A DNA stretch of 64,000 nt from Streptomyces sp. CoH27. Its GTDB lineage: Bacteria > Actinomycetota > Actinomycetes > Streptomycetales > Streptomycetaceae. Numbering within the stretch: position 1 is the first letter of the stretch; the number at the start of each line of letters is the position of its first letter. The position numbers were made by a program, and so were the translations under genes. Positions 1-7,563 of this stretch are shown in pieces. The notes under the pieces were generated by a model that had not been told where the DNA came from, made no database searches, and saw only the letters and a program-made list of their open reading frames with translations. The stretch lies in assembly GCF_020181035.1 (NCBI RefSeq), contig NZ_JAIQYY010000008.1:178801-242800 (forward strand). Reading direction: 5' to 3'.

Positions 1-327
1 GGCACCCGGCGCAACGGCGGTGGCCCGATAGGCGATGCCGTGCCGCTGCTGGCCGTTGAACACGCTCTCCCACGGCCGGGCCACCAGGCCCACCAGCGAG
101 ACCGGAGCACCGAGCGTCAGTCCCTCAGTGACGCCGCTCTCCGGGACCGTGACCTTGATGAGCGACGATTCGCCGTCCTCGATATAGACGACGCCGATCG
201 TCATCAGCGGCTCACCGCTGACAGCGTCGGTGGCTCGCTCCCCGGTCTGCCGGTCCCGGACCTTGGGTTCCGGAGCCTCGGTCAGCAGGATCGTCGCGGC
301 CGAGGTCTCCACACGGATTACACGCAC
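1..327 (-). CDS. SCO3933-family regulatory protein (partial, C-terminus off window)
   Basis: The reading frame is open from a GTG at 327 to the window edge (109 codons). The start is supported by GGAGAG about seven bases upstream. The product begins VRVIRVETSAATILLTEAP and carries the segments PKVRDRQTGE, GEPLMTIGVVYIEDGESSL and SLVGLVARPWESVFNGQ, which I recognise as the short SCO3933-type protein found in pSAM2-like integrative elements of Streptomyces. Its biochemical role is not established; it normally sits among replication and transfer genes. Its presence supports the idea that the left end of this window is element DNA. The family assignment is from memory of the pattern. Confidence 0.72.
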   Translation of the reverse strand, partial: MRVIRVETSAATILLTEAPEPKVRDRQTGERATDAVSGEPLMTIGVVYIEDGESSLIKVTVPESGVTEGLTLGAPVSLVGLVARPWESVFNGQQRHGIAYRATAVAPGA

Positions 328-348
328 AGAATTGCTCTCCCTTGCGCT

Positions 349-370
349 GCACCGTACGCACGCACGGTGC
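349..370. promoter_or_regulatory. Inverted repeat upstream of the SCO3933-family gene
   Basis: GCACCGT (349-355) is repeated in inverse as ACGGTGC (364-370), with an eight-base centre. It lies 22 bases upstream of the GTG start at 327, a position suited to an operator or promoter-overlapping site. No regulator is assigned. Confidence 0.35.
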
Positions 371-487
371 ACTTAGTGACGAATGACTACGCAACGGGAG
401 GTTGACCGCATACCGACTGGGCGCGATACGCTCCAAGAGCGTTGATGCCAACGACGCACCCGGCCTGAGTGGGCTGCCTCCCGCTCA

Positions 488-509
488 GGCCACATCTGTT
501 TCTGTGGCC
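488..509. terminator. Hairpin downstream of the XRE regulator
   Basis: GGCCACA (488-494) and TGTGGCC (503-509) form a seven-base-pair stem with an eight-base loop, about 140 bases past the minus-strand stop at 646. It could end the XRE transcript. There is no U-tract, so the terminator reading is only positional. Confidence 0.3.
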
Positions 510-621
510 CTTCCGCTCACGCACCGGTGCAGGCCTGCCTTCCTGCTCCGGCCGTTCGCATGCCCGCACAACCCACTTCGCTGGATGCGAATGGGTGTGC
601 TGACACCAACCACAGTAACCC

Positions 622-672
622 GTACTCCAAGTACTGTCTAGTACTTCAGGTACCAGTCCGTACTTCGTGTAC
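622..672. repeat. Periodic GTAC array at the 3' end of the XRE gene
   Basis: GTAC occurs at 622, 631, 641, 650, 660 and 669, that is every 9 or 10 bases in strict alternation across 51 bases. The array straddles the XRE stop codon (646-648). The regular near-helical spacing suggests a multimer-binding operator rather than chance. A related array lies at 2260-2317 in the divergent promoter region of the same gene group; both contain ACTCCAAGTAC-type copies (620s and 2270s). Confidence 0.55.
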
Positions 673-1875
673 GCCCAACTCAGCCGCCAGGGAGCGCAGT
701 TCCTGAGAGGGCGGCTGGCTCATGGTCAGCAGGTCCGCCGCAAGTTGCTTGACCATCGGCAGGGCCCGCACCATCTCGGGCGACAACTCACGTGCCCTCA
801 TCAATGCTGATACGGCCTCAGCGACCTGCCGGCGCTGGGCATAGGCCCTGGCGACATCGATCTGAAAGCGCGTCTGGCGTTCGGCGGAGAGTTCCGACGC
901 GTCGAGGGCCTGCGCAGCTCTCAGAGCGACTCCGGCATCCCCCAGGTCGACCGCGACGGAGACCTCGTGCAAACCGACGTTGGTGGGCCCGAACTCAGTG
1001 TTGTAGTCGTTGCGCCCATCGCCGACTTGTTCGGCCATCGCGCGAGCGTCGCGGAGATACCCGTACGCCTCATCGGCGAGGTTCAACCGAGCGGCAGCCA
1101 CAGCCCGTTGCAACGTCAGCGCACCCCGAAGCGCCACCGCCTCGATCTGTCCCGACTCCGACAGAGGCCGCAGCGCATCGGCTGCACTCCCCGACGCCTG
1201 GGCCGCCTGCTCGAAGTGGCGCGCGCCGAGGAAGACGATCGAAAGCCGGAACTCACCAGCCGCCATCAGCAGCGGATCACTCGCCCGCTCGGCAGCAACC
1301 ACGGCACGGTCGACAGCGATCCAAGCTGCCTCTGGCTCTCCCAAGTTCGCGAGCGCGCCACTGCACGTGTGATACATGACGGCGAGCAGACGAAACAGCT
1401 CGACGCGGTCCGACTCCGGAACCGAGCGGGCGGCCGACTCCAGCCGGGGAACCAACCCTTCGAGCAGTTCGGCCAAGTCGGCGTAGTTGCCCTGATGTGT
1501 CAGCGACCAGGCGCGGTCGACTTCGGCGCGAAGCGCCGGCACATCGGGGGAAGCGTCCTGTCGGCCGAGGATCGCCTTCAGCGAGTGCGCGGCGCTCAGC
1601 ACCAGCCGCAGCCGACTCGCCCCAGGCGGCTCGCCTTCGGCCACCGACGCCACGATGGGGGCCTCGGCCGCCAGCTCGGCGACCGGCACCTCAAGGACGT
1701 CGGCGACTTTCTCCAACACGGTCATCCGGTCGATACGGCGCACGCCCCGCTCCACCTGGGACACCCATGCTTCGGAGCGCCCCAAGAGCCCGGCGAACTC
1801 CTTCTGGGACAGTCCCCGGCGCTTGCGGTTGAAGGCGATCTTGCGGCCGAGTGCCTTCTGATACTCAGTGCTCAA
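646..1875 (-). CDS. XRE-family regulator with C-terminal TPR-like helices
   Basis: The likely start is TTG at 1875, overlapping the end of the upstream monooxygenase gene by 11 bases; no ATG or GTG is close in this frame. The 409-residue product opens with an XRE helix-turn-helix (about residues 8-60, with GLSQKEFAGLLGRSEAWVSQ as recognition region). The remainder is alanine-rich helices resembling tetratricopeptide repeats and includes FGPTNVGLHE. The regulator at 33648-34838 has the same architecture and the matching FGPTNVDLHE. Such Streptomyces proteins are DNA-binding regulators whose TPR part probably senses a peptide or partner; that sensing role is inference. The nearby GTAC arrays are plausible binding sites. 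Confidence 0.82.
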   Translation of the reverse strand: MSTEYQKALGRKIAFNRKRRGLSQKEFAGLLGRSEAWVSQVERGVRRIDRMTVLEKVADVLEVPVAELAAEAPIVASVAEGEPPGASRLRLVLSAAHSLKAILGRQDASPDVPALRAEVDRAWSLTHQGNYADLAELLEGLVPRLESAARSVPESDRVELFRLLAVMYHTCSGALANLGEPEAAWIAVDRAVVAAERASDPLLMAAGEFRLSIVFLGARHFEQAAQASGSAADALRPLSESGQIEAVALRGALTLQRAVAAARLNLADEAYGYLRDARAMAEQVGDGRNDYNTEFGPTNVGLHEVSVAVDLGDAGVALRAAQALDASELSAERQTRFQIDVARAYAQRRQVAEAVSALMRARELSPEMVRALPMVKQLAADLLTMSQPPSQELRSLAAELGVHEVRTGT

Positions 1876-2179
1876 CGTCCACGCCCTTGCCGGACATGAA
1901 GTCCAAGCGGTCGACCTCTGTGGCCGAGAGGTAGCGGTCCCGCTCGGAGAGGAATGCCTGCACGTAGTCCTTCGATTCGTGCTCCTCGAAGGCCGCCTTG
2001 TCCCGGTAGAGCTCGTAGAACACGCGCTCCAGCGGACGGCCGTCAACGCGGTGAACGGTGTAGATCACCGTTCCGGGCTCGTTCGCACGGATCTGCTCAC
2101 CGGTCCGCGCCACCAGGTCGTCGAAGCCAGCCGCCGCCGCCTCGTCCTTGCAGGTAAAGCGCACCATCAGTCCGAACAT
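1865..2179 (-). CDS. Antibiotic-biosynthesis-monooxygenase (ABM) / putative quinol monooxygenase
   Basis: The ATG at 2179 is preceded by GAGAGGA; the 104-residue product starts MFGLMVRFTCK. The pattern EPGTVIYTVHRV, then FYELYRDKAAFEEHESKDYV, is that of the YgiN/ABM ferredoxin-like fold family of small cofactor-free oxygenases. Homologues act on quinones or polyketide phenols; the substrate here is unknown. The gene is cotranscribed with, and overlaps, the XRE regulator gene, so the two probably work together, for example in redox signalling. Confidence 0.8.
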   Translation of the reverse strand: MFGLMVRFTCKDEAAAAGFDDLVARTGEQIRANEPGTVIYTVHRVDGRPLERVFYELYRDKAAFEEHESKDYVQAFLSERDRYLSATEVDRLDFMSGKGVDVEH

Positions 2180-2259
2180 GCGAGGTCCTCTCTCCATCGG
2201 CATCCAGATCAGCACCAGACCACACGGCGAACGCTATGCGCGGCCCGCCCGCACGAAAA

Positions 2260-2317
2260 GTACGAACCCGCACTCCAAGTACGCGCACATTCGGTACGGT
2301 GCTAGTACTAATTGTAC
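2260..2317. promoter_or_regulatory. GTAC-rich divergent operator region
   Basis: GTAC occurs at 2260, 2279, 2294, 2305 and 2314, with the near-match GCAC at 2270. The stretch lies between the minus-strand ABM-XRE operon and the plus-strand ATPase operon. The nonamer GAAAAGTAC (2255-2263) recurs at 34867-34875 in the divergent promoter of the paralogous XRE regulator. This suggests autoregulation by the XRE proteins. Confidence 0.45.
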
Positions 2318-2392
2318 GGCTCTGCATGGTCCGTGTCAGCCGGTCGACACAGCTGGCACCGAAAACAGCAGGTCACCGCCATGGAGGACGCC

Positions 2393-2800
2393 ATGCCCAC
2401 CCACCGACGCACCTTCCCTGGAGATCCCCAAGAACTCCGCGCCGCGCGCAACTGGATCCGCACCACACTGGACGGCCACCCTCACTGCGAAGACGCCGCG
2501 CTGATCGTGACCGAACTCGGCACCAACGCCCTCATGCACACCGCCAGCGGCGACGCCGCAGGTACCTTCCGCGTCGCAGTCACCGTCTCCGAGCTGACCA
2601 TCACCATCGCGGTGACCGACTCCGGACACGCCAAGACGACGCCCGGGGTCCAGCATCCACCCCTCACCGCCACCCACGGCCGAGGGCTTGGCATGGTCGC
2701 CGCCCTCGCCGACAGCGTCATGGTCCAAGGCGACGAATCCGGCCGCACGGTCACCGCGGAACTCTTCGCACAGCCGGGCTCAGAAGGACAGTCATGCTGA
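2393..2800 (+). CDS. Anti-sigma-factor-like ATP-binding protein (HATPase_c)
   Basis: The ATG at 2393 has GGAGG at 2383-2387. The 135-residue product is a GHKL ATPase of the SpoIIAB/RsbW sort. The N-box is visible as ELGTNALMHT, the G1 box as TDSGH and the G2 box as HGRGLGMVAALAD. Proteins of this kind in Streptomyces bind sigma factors or act as small kinases on anti-anti-sigma partners; no partner is encoded in this window. It is the first gene of an operon with two small overlapping genes and is divergent from the ABM-XRE pair. Confidence 0.82.
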   Translation: MPTHRRTFPGDPQELRAARNWIRTTLDGHPHCEDAALIVTELGTNALMHTASGDAAGTFRVAVTVSELTITIAVTDSGHAKTTPGVQHPPLTATHGRGLGMVAALADSVMVQGDESGRTVTAELFAQPGSEGQSC

Positions 2801-3141
2801 CGTCGGCCCTTGCTGAGGACCTACATGCGGGCGGCCAGTACGCCTCTTATCAGTGCTGGGCCGCCGCCTACCCCTTGCACGAGGTCCGTTCCATCACTCT
2901 GGGGTCGCACACCGCCACAAGCCCCCGCGTGGCATTGCGCTGGCTTCAGGAGCGTACGAGGCACATCACGGACCAGCTCGACGCCGCCTACGCACAGCCA
3001 GGCCGCCACTGGCTCACCGACGAGCCTGAACACGAACGAGCCCTCGCGTACCTGGCCACAGGAACGGCCTACCAACTCACCCTGTACGACGAGAACACGC
3101 GCTACGTGCTCGTCGCCTACCCCAGAGGAGCGGCATCGTGA
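2794..3141 (+). CDS. Hypothetical protein, second gene of the ATPase operon
   Basis: The ATG at 2794 overlaps the preceding stop by seven bases, so translation is probably coupled. The 115-residue product is soluble, begins MLTSALAEDLHAGGQYAS and contains VALRWLQERTRHITDQLD. I do not recognise the family. Codon usage is typical of the host, unlike the STAND gene downstream. Confidence 0.65.
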   Translation: MLTSALAEDLHAGGQYASYQCWAAAYPLHEVRSITLGSHTATSPRVALRWLQERTRHITDQLDAAYAQPGRHWLTDEPEHERALAYLATGTAYQLTLYDENTRYVLVAYPRGAAS

Positions 3142-3515
3142 CGGGACTCGCGCGCGGCTACTGGTGCGAGTGCTGGACCGAGGACCTTAGCGGCGACCAG
3201 CCGCCAGCACTCAGGGCAGCCTTCGACGCCTACTCCGCACCCCAGGCAGACAGATGGGTCGCGGTCACCCTCCGCACGATCTCACCGGCCCTGGACTCCG
3301 ACGCCTCAGACGTTGCGTGGGCTTGGCTGTACGAGGGCCGGATCGCAACCCGCCGAGCCCTCCTGCGCTTCGAGTCCTGCACGGTCACGATCACTCAAGC
3401 CAGCACTCGCATCACGTGGACGATCCGGCCGGTTCTCTTCGTGCCGCTCGCCCACCGCCAAGGGGCCGAACTACCGGCCTGCGCACACGACTTCAAACCC
3501 CACGCGACCGACTGA
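3138..3515 (+). CDS. Hypothetical protein, third gene of the ATPase operon
   Basis: The GTG at 3138 overlaps the previous stop (GTGA). The 125-residue product begins MTGLARGYWCECWTEDLSGD and has an ASDVAWAWLYEGRIATRRAL segment. No domain is recognised and no membrane segment is evident. The tight coupling of the three genes argues that it is real and functionally tied to the ATPase. Confidence 0.62.
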   Translation: MTGLARGYWCECWTEDLSGDQPPALRAAFDAYSAPQADRWVAVTLRTISPALDSDASDVAWAWLYEGRIATRRALLRFESCTVTITQASTRITWTIRPVLFVPLAHRQGAELPACAHDFKPHATD

Positions 3516-3566
3516 GTTACAACTTTCTCTACGGGTTCAAGGCGGCTCGCTCCGCTCACCGCGCGC

Positions 3567-3587
3567 GGCCCGGCCCCCGGCCGGGCC
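3567..3587. terminator. GC-rich hairpin after the ATPase operon
   Basis: GGCCCGGCC (3567-3575) and GGCCGGGCC (3579-3587) form a nine-base-pair stem with a CCC loop, 52 bases after the stop at 3515. This is a likely intrinsic terminator of the Streptomyces kind, without a U-tract. Confidence 0.5.
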
Positions 3588-3689
3588 TGCGCTCCTGTCT
3601 CCGCCCCGCTCCAGCCCGGCCGGCGCCCGTGCCGCGCGCACAGCAGTCAGCCGCCTGATGCAAGAGAAGGGGTACGTCGTGGCTGGGGC

Positions 3690-3857
3690 GGTCGGCTCCA
3701 CGGCTTTAGGCAGCCACTTTGGCGCGAGCCTCGAAGATCATGGCCCCTACGTCGTGCTTTACCGGGCAGGTCCACAGACTGCCCGACGCGCCGGAAGCTT
3801 ACGGGGCCATGATCACTCGCGCCAAAGCAGCTCCAGCCCAAAGCCGCTCCGCCGACC
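3690..3857. repeat. 168-base nested inverted repeat
   Basis: Five paired segments nest in order: GGTCGGC 3690-3696 with GCCGACC 3851-3857; CGGCTTT 3701-3707 with AAAGCCG 3840-3846; CTTTGGCGCGAG 3717-3728 with 3816-3827; GATCATGGCCCC 3736-3747 with 3803-3814; CGGGCAG 3763-3769 with CTGCCCG 3779-3785. The result would be one long imperfect hairpin in either RNA strand or a cruciform. It lies between the two operons, 45 bases past the STAND stop. It may be a structured RNA, a MITE-like relic or a strong bidirectional terminator. Confidence 0.6.
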
Positions 3858-3902
3858 TATTTGCATCGATCTTGAGCTGGTATCCTTCGAGTGAAATTTC
3901 TC

Positions 3903-6900
3903 CTAGTCTCGATCATCGCGAAGTACTGGCTCTAGAATGTCGCCGACCTCAAGGTCCGGCATGACATTCTCTATTTCGCGAATCTCGTCATCGCCAAAAT
4001 AGCCAGAGACTTTCCGCAGGCCGGGGAAAACCCTGGTAATTGCCCGGGATTCTTCGGCTGTAAGGGCATCACCTCTCGCGAAATCCAGAGCCAGATGCCT
4101 TATCCTGGGGAGTTGAATCGCAGAATGCAGAAGCAACTGAAGCAGTGCACCATCCAGACGGATACTTTCCAGGCTGGGGTGAGCAGAAATCTCGCCCCAA
4201 TCAACAGGCAGAGCATCCTCTACCACAGGGGTGCCGCGTGATCCTGGGTCACGAAGGCGCAGTACGAGGGTTTTGAGCGTTCCGCAATCACGCAGACCAC
4301 GCAGGCCAGTCGATTCAACTGCCCCCTCACACAGCGCAAGCCACTCCAATCTGCCATTTTTAGGCAAGGAGGAGAGCGCCAATCCCGCGACCGGTTGAAA
4401 GATGCTGAGTTCAGTCAGACTCGTCAGGAAATCTAGACCACGCAGGTCATACAGTCCCTTCATTTTATTGATACTCAATTCGGCAAGATTATCACTTTGT
4501 TGCAGCGGAGAAAGGTCGTGAAAACGCGGGCAATTATACAAGTATAGATTTTCAAGGCGCCCCAACGGAAAGCCGGAAAGATCCTCAATTTCTGCATTTT
4601 CATGAAGACCGAGAGTCGTCGGACCGTCCCCAGGAAATAGATCTCTAAGCGTGTCCACTGGAGCATTCCCGTTAAAGATCACCTGCTTACGGCCACCGAG
4701 TTCCTTTAAAAATCTGAGCTCTTTAGTGGAGTACGCCCAGAAAAGCTGATCCTCCGGCAAATATGCGATAATGTCGCGACCATACTGATCGAAATCGAAA
4801 TTTCGCCACTCTCTAACCAACGTGTCTTGGACGCTGGTATCAGTGCTACCGCGGAATTTCGCAAGGATGGGCAGCGCTGCGTCTGAGCCCACGAGGGTAG
4901 CTGTCAGCACTACTGCATAAGCCTGCTCCTCGGTAAGAGACTCGGGCCCCGGCAGCAAATCCAGAACCATAGGCCCCGCCGAGGCAAGCGCTTCGGCCGC
5001 GTCATGATCCTCTGGAGGAATAAGTCTTGCCGCACGTTCCTCTACTGCGCTACGGACGCTCGCATCCAGCTCAGTGGCGTGCTCCAGGCAGGCCATGGCC
5101 AGCAGGTGAAGACGCGTGCGATGGGTCTTAGTGCGGTCACCACGCTTGATGAGCTTATTCAGTATCCGCGCCCTCTCCGCAGGATATGCGTGCGCCACCG
5201 CCATACGGATTACATCTTCCCACTGATCGTGATGTGCATTTCGCACCATAAGATCAAAATCGCGCTCTTCTACCGCCGCTTTTGCTCCCAAATAATCCTG
5301 AAAAGTTCTATGAACAAAATCAACAACGCCTTGAACAGGTTCACGCAACAGGCCGCTCCTAAGGAGCAGATAATTGTATATCTGTGACGGCGTCCCCAGC
5401 TCGGCGACCGAAGGAATAGCGGGGAGTGCGGCGCTGATCAGATCGAGTGCATCCGCACGATCCATTTCTACTTGGCCGTTTTTAATTAGCCAGTAAGCCA
5501 ACTTCTGAAGTAGCTGAATTTGGGATTCCTCGTCCAGGCGAACGTCTAGGTCTCGCTCGCGATCGCGTCGAGCGATCAGCATGGAAAGTGCTGCGTCATA
5601 GAGTTGCTTGCGGCCAGCGGGGAGATAGCCTCGACGATCGCGGTGCAAGGCGCAGATAAGCCCGCACATGAGTGGGTTGGTAGCGAGCCTTCCAAGATCC
5701 TGCTTAGTTCTGATGGCGGTTATGAGAGCAGATTCGTATACGGCAAGGCGCTTAATTTCCTCGTCGTCCCGACATGTTGAAATTGCGGCAGTATGCCAGC
5801 GGTGCACAAAGGCCGCGACTTCGCTACGGCCCATTGCGTGAAGGCTGAGCTCTATAAACCCCTCGCTGGACAGCCAAGAATCTGTTACCGCCGACGGGCG
5901 TGATGTCACCAGCCACATATTGCCGGGAAAGGCTAGCATAAGTTCGCGAAGCCATTCGCGAACGCGTTCTCGATCTCGCTCAGAGATCTCATCAATACCG
6001 TCCACGAGGAGTAGTCCCCTCTTCGTGGCAAGGATATTCTCAACCCAGCCTTCAGGCTGAATCCCAACAAGAGGGCTACGGACTGCAGCTAGAAATTCTG
6101 CAGGGAGAGGTAGCTCTCCATATCGAATGAGGGTTCTCAATGGGAGGACGATGGGAATACGACCTTGAAGGTGGCCAAGATGCTCTCCGAGTTCTTGCTT
6201 AGCCGCCGAAACTGCCAACCACTGTACGAGTGTGGTCTTCCCGGAGCCGGCAACGCCGCGAAGAAGTACTCGCTCATGGCCCGCTAGGGCTCGATCAGCA
6301 GGCTGAGCTTGCCCCTGCAATTTCGTTGCCAAGCCGTCGGGTGGGCGGCTTCCGATGGGATCCTCGGAACCGCTCGCTTCTAGGCTCAGATAGGCGGCGT
6401 CTAGCGGCCACTCAGCATGCGAACGGTCGGTGAGGTCAATGCCAAAGATGGTGAGGGTCCCGTACTTAGAGATAACATATTGACGGTACCGGTCTTCGAA
6501 TTCTGCCGTATTTGATGGGTTCGCTCCGGCTAGTTGGGTAAAAAAGTGTGCCACATCGGCACGCTCTAGCACATTCCTAAATTGTGCATCCGTCGATAGC
6601 ACAGCCGTAGGGGTAACCTCCAGGCGCCCGTGCTGCCAACCCGATGGATCGTGAGCTACTACGCCAACGATTGCCCCCTCTGAAAAAACAACCGCGCCAG
6701 AGAATCCGGCCCAAGGGGAGTTGCAATCACCTTGACTGGCGGGGGGATTATGGGAGCTATCTAAAACGTGACGCCCGCTGAGTAGCTTTGCCCCCGTCTT
6801 TAGCGTTCCCAAAAATTGTTCCGTGTCTAGCAGTCCACCGCTATTACGCTGAACACTGGGAAATCCGACCGCTTGACAGTTTGGTATAGGTTCCAATGAC

Positions 6901-7187
6901 TCCTGACAAAGGCCAAAACGGACCGGAGACGTGGAGGTGAAATCTGAGAAATTTCCGACCTTAGGGGTGATTAGCGCCACGTCACATCGGTCATCATGGC
7001 GTTGCCAGACGACCGCGCATCGGACCTGTTCTGGCCGACCTAGAATCGCAACGCGAACATCATTGAGGTCCGTCAAAACATGAGCTGCGGTTAACACTAG
7101 GCCCGGCGCTATTACGTAACCGCTGCCTTGTCGACCGCCGGAAAGAACTGCTGCCACACGGTTTTTGCTGGGTCCTCTCTCATGCAT
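3903..7187 (-). CDS. Trypsin-like protease / NACHT NTPase / LRR protein (STAND family)
   Basis: The ATG at 7187 is preceded by GGAG six bases upstream and overlaps the trypco2 stop by eight bases; an in-frame ATG at 7235 is possible but has no clear ribosome site. From 7187 the protein has 1094 residues. Residues about 20-190 form a trypsin-like protease with H36 (LTAAHVL), D69 (CDVALI) and S163 (GFSGAVV). A NACHT-type P-loop GVAGSGKTT is at 311-319 and Walker B LLLVDGIDE at 392-400, followed by TSRPSA. The C-terminus (about 870-1050) has leucine-rich repeats such as LENLYLYNCPRFHDLSPL. Such proteins are predicted conflict-system sensors: the C-terminus senses, NACHT oligomerises, the protease executes. 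The gene is clearly AT-richer than its surroundings and has a TTA codon at 4707-4709, both signs of transfer. Confidence 0.88.
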   Translation of the reverse strand: MHERGPSKNRVAAVLSGGRQGSGYVIAPGLVLTAAHVLTDLNDVRVAILGRPEQVRCAVVWQRHDDRCDVALITPKVGNFSDFTSTSPVRFGLCQESLEPIPNCQAVGFPSVQRNSGGLLDTEQFLGTLKTGAKLLSGRHVLDSSHNPPASQGDCNSPWAGFSGAVVFSEGAIVGVVAHDPSGWQHGRLEVTPTAVLSTDAQFRNVLERADVAHFFTQLAGANPSNTAEFEDRYRQYVISKYGTLTIFGIDLTDRSHAEWPLDAAYLSLEASGSEDPIGSRPPDGLATKLQGQAQPADRALAGHERVLLRGVAGSGKTTLVQWLAVSAAKQELGEHLGHLQGRIPIVLPLRTLIRYGELPLPAEFLAAVRSPLVGIQPEGWVENILATKRGLLLVDGIDEISERDRERVREWLRELMLAFPGNMWLVTSRPSAVTDSWLSSEGFIELSLHAMGRSEVAAFVHRWHTAAISTCRDDEEIKRLAVYESALITAIRTKQDLGRLATNPLMCGLICALHRDRRGYLPAGRKQLYDAALSMLIARRDRERDLDVRLDEESQIQLLQKLAYWLIKNGQVEMDRADALDLISAALPAIPSVAELGTPSQIYNYLLLRSGLLREPVQGVVDFVHRTFQDYLGAKAAVEERDFDLMVRNAHHDQWEDVIRMAVAHAYPAERARILNKLIKRGDRTKTHRTRLHLLAMACLEHATELDASVRSAVEERAARLIPPEDHDAAEALASAGPMVLDLLPGPESLTEEQAYAVVLTATLVGSDAALPILAKFRGSTDTSVQDTLVREWRNFDFDQYGRDIIAYLPEDQLFWAYSTKELRFLKELGGRKQVIFNGNAPVDTLRDLFPGDGPTTLGLHENAEIEDLSGFPLGRLENLYLYNCPRFHDLSPLQQSDNLAELSINKMKGLYDLRGLDFLTSLTELSIFQPVAGLALSSLPKNGRLEWLALCEGAVESTGLRGLRDCGTLKTLVLRLRDPGSRGTPVVEDALPVDWGEISAHPSLESIRLDGALLQLLLHSAIQLPRIRHLALDFARGDALTAEESRAITRVFPGLRKVSGYFGDDEIREIENVMPDLEVGDILEPVLRDDRD

Positions 7188-7563
7188 GAGGTTCTCCAGT
7201 TGCGCCAAAATTACTTGTCGAACCTTCGTCATCATTTGCGATATCCCAGCCAGCGCCAGTTGTCGCGTTTTTGGGCTTAAGGTTGAAAGCTACACGCTGC
7301 ACAGACGTAGTTGCCTGTCCACCCTCTGCGGAGACATCGACAACCCATGCCTTAACCCCGCCCTTGGCGCGCTGATCACGTCGAAGTTCGACGCTAAACT
7401 CCATTTGGATATCGCCAAGCTCGAAGCGCAGAGGCGAACCAGTGTTCCGGTACGTTGCGGCAAGGATGTCGTCGCGAATCGCCCCGATGGCCTCTGCCAG
7501 ATCAATCCTGCTCAAGGAAGCATCCACTCGCGTACGGTACGGCTCCCGGGGTGGCTGTGCCAT
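7180..7563 (-). CDS. Trypsin-co-occurring domain 2 (trypco2) protein
   Basis: The ATG at 7563 follows AGGAAGCC. The 127-residue product contains SRIDLAEAIGAIRDDILAA, then SPLRFELGDIQMEFSVEL, then QRVAFNLKPKN, the layout of the trypco2 family that accompanies trypsin-like proteases in predicted conflict systems. It is translationally coupled to the downstream protease-NACHT gene. Its role is unknown; it may be the substrate, an adaptor or a regulator of the protease. Base composition is similar to the STAND gene, so both probably arrived together. Confidence 0.75.
   Translation of the reverse strand: MAQPPREPYRTRVDASLSRIDLAEAIGAIRDDILAATYRNTGSPLRFELGDIQMEFSVELRRDQRAKGGVKAWVVDVSAEGGQATTSVQRVAFNLKPKNATTGAGWDIANDDEGSTSNFGATGEPHA

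Noticed and set aside
2312..2392. Upstream ATG extension of the anti-sigma-like ATPase
   Set aside because: The extra residues do not resemble the family, they overlap the GTAC operator, and the ATG at 2393 has GGAGG.
3690..3857. Retron or group II intron reading of the long hairpin
   Set aside because: No reverse transcriptase gene is nearby.
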